Assembly (NCBI GenBank): GCA_002368575.1
Contig: DFEA01000041.1
Location: 1-14,050 of the forward strand
Length of the DNA stretch: 14,050 bases
Direction: 5' to 3'
Origin: Lachnospiraceae bacterium UBA3814
Lineage (GTDB): Bacteria > Bacillota > Clostridia > Lachnospirales > Lachnospiraceae
Shown piece after piece: positions 13,727 to 14,050 of the stretch (position 1 is the stretch's first letter; each line of letters starts with the position of its first letter). The translations under genes were made by a program, and so were the position numbers. The notes below the pieces were generated by a model. The model was given only the letters and a program-made list of their open reading frames with translations, had not been told where the DNA came from and did no database searches.

Positions 13727-13755
13727 CTCTCTGCGCAGGACGAATCATTTTCATT
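13727..13755 (+). repeat. Truncated three-hairpin repeat unit
   Basis: The left edge CTCTCTGCGC (13727-13736) is joined after one base to GGACGAATCATTT (13738-13750), the right end of the repeat unit. The central part of the unit, with the first two hairpins and half the third, is missing. Both unit boundaries survive, so this looks like an internal deletion derivative at the head of the array. Confidence 0.7.
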
Positions 13756-13846
13756 CTGCGCCGATTTCCCCGTGAAACCGTGCGCTTAGATGCGAACTTT
13801 AGTTCGCGCCGATTCGTCCGGTCGAGCCGGACGAATCATTTCCTCT
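13756..13846 (+). repeat. Intergenic three-hairpin repeat, copy B (tandem unit 1)
   Basis: A 91-bp unit starting at CTGCGC. Its first hairpin is weaker than in the other copies (GATTTC 13763-13768 against GAAACC 13774-13779, one mismatch). After the TGCGCTTA linker, TGCGAAC (13791-13797) pairs with GTTCGCG (13802-13808), including a wobble. GATTCGTCCGG (13811-13821) pairs perfectly with CCGGACGAATC (13827-13837). It is followed without a gap by copy C. Confidence 0.88.
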
Positions 13847-13937
13847 CTGCGCCGGTTTCACCCCGTGAAATCGTGCGCTTAGGTGCGAACTTTAGTTCGC
13901 GCCGATTCGTCCGGTCGAGCCGGACGAATCATTTCCG
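13847..13937 (+). repeat. Intergenic three-hairpin repeat, copy C (tandem unit 2)
   Basis: The second tandem unit, nearly identical to copy B. GGTTTCAC (13854-13861) pairs with GTGAAATC (13865-13872), GGTGCGAAC (13882-13890) with GTTCGCGCC (13895-13903), and GATTCGTCCGG (13904-13914) with CCGGACGAATC (13920-13930). Its right edge contains the TGA stop codon of the minus-strand nuclease-family gene. Confidence 0.88.
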
Positions 13938-14050
13938 CTTTATAAGGCAGCTCTCCCCCTCAAAAGCGAAGCCATACTTATAGATACGCTCCGCAGGGAT
14001 TCCCCTCGCAAGAAGCTCCGCGTCGTACCTCTTCTCCTCTATCTGCTTAA
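13929..14050 (-). CDS. C-terminus of a PD-(D/E)XK nuclease / AAA-ATPase-like (DUF1703-type) protein (partial)
   Basis: About 40 codons of the 3' end of a gene that enters from beyond the right edge. The peptide KQIEEKRYDAELLARGIPAE, continuing with RIYKYGFAFEGESCLIKRK and a stop, matches the characteristic C-terminus of the DUF1703 family. These proteins combine an AAA-ATPase-like N-terminal part with a PD-(D/E)XK nuclease-like C-terminal domain and are often multicopy in Lachnospiraceae and Bacteroidetes. Only the tail is present, so catalytic residues cannot be checked. The stop codon lies inside the right edge of repeat copy C, so the last residue or two may come from the repeat. Confidence 0.75.
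   Translation of the reverse strand, partial: KQIEEKRYDAELLARGIPAERIYKYGFAFEGESCLIKRK

Noticed and set aside
13727..13937. CRISPR array
   Set aside because: The repeating unit is 91-93 bp with no unique spacers of regular length. The whole unit repeats, and no cas genes are present.
13780..13983. Plus-strand open frame with an internally duplicated peptide
   Set aside because: The duplication comes from translating the tandem hairpin repeat; the frame runs through palindromic non-coding DNA and the antisense of the nuclease gene tail.

Overview
The window looks like a chromosomal segment from a Gram-positive Clostridia species, most likely Lachnospiraceae. The evidence is protein style: a clostripain-family protein with the 'NRPKGRQK...GLGTGPVG' N-terminus, a GGDEF domain with the 'NTDSQTGVRNKHAY' signature, lipoproteins with a lipobox, a meso-diaminopimelate dehydrogenase, and clostridial-type ARG boxes. 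Base composition is moderate and coding density is high. I see no rRNA, tRNA, CRISPR array or insertion-sequence transposase.

Layout, left to right. (1) About 1-3080 is an arginine-biosynthesis region: argC on the minus strand diverges from argG on the plus strand. Their 349-bp intergenic region holds two good promoters, four ARG-box-like sites and a structured argG leader that may be an attenuator. A small DUF1294 membrane protein gene follows argG and ends at a bidirectional terminator-like hairpin. (2) About 3133-5319 is a minus-strand gene for a secreted 728-aa protein with a phage-type lysozyme domain and a Big2 Ig-like domain. (3) About 5459-8693 is a minus-strand pair: a membrane-anchored clostripain-like C11 peptidase followed by a DnaQ-like exonuclease fused to a topoisomerase-type zinc finger. 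(4) 8857-9843 is ddh, which makes meso-diaminopimelate for lysine and peptidoglycan. (5) 9935-12555 is a two-gene unit: a sugar-type solute-binding lipoprotein whose stop codon overlaps the GTG start of a membrane diguanylate cyclase by one base, behind its own promoter. (6) 12696-13694 is a lipoprotein GH25 muramidase. (7) 13929-14050 is the 3' end of a PD-(D/E)XK (DUF1703-type) family gene running off the window.

The least explained component is a 91-93-bp intergenic repeat. It occurs as a full unit plus an 18-nt piece of a second at 8747-8856 (inverted), and as a truncated unit plus two full tandem units at 13727-13937. Each full unit folds into three hairpins separated by a conserved TGCGCTTA linker. 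Differences between copies include base-pair-preserving double changes in two of the hairpins. Its edges lie at gene 3' ends: one copy abuts the ddh stop codon and another contains the stop codon of the terminal nuclease gene. No transposase that could move it is visible here.

Functionally the window mixes arginine synthesis under likely ArgR control with cell-wall metabolism (ddh, two muramidases) and envelope or extracellular sensing (binding protein plus c-di-GMP synthase, anchored protease). Apart from argC/argG and the binding-protein/GGDEF pair, adjacency alone does not show that the genes cooperate.
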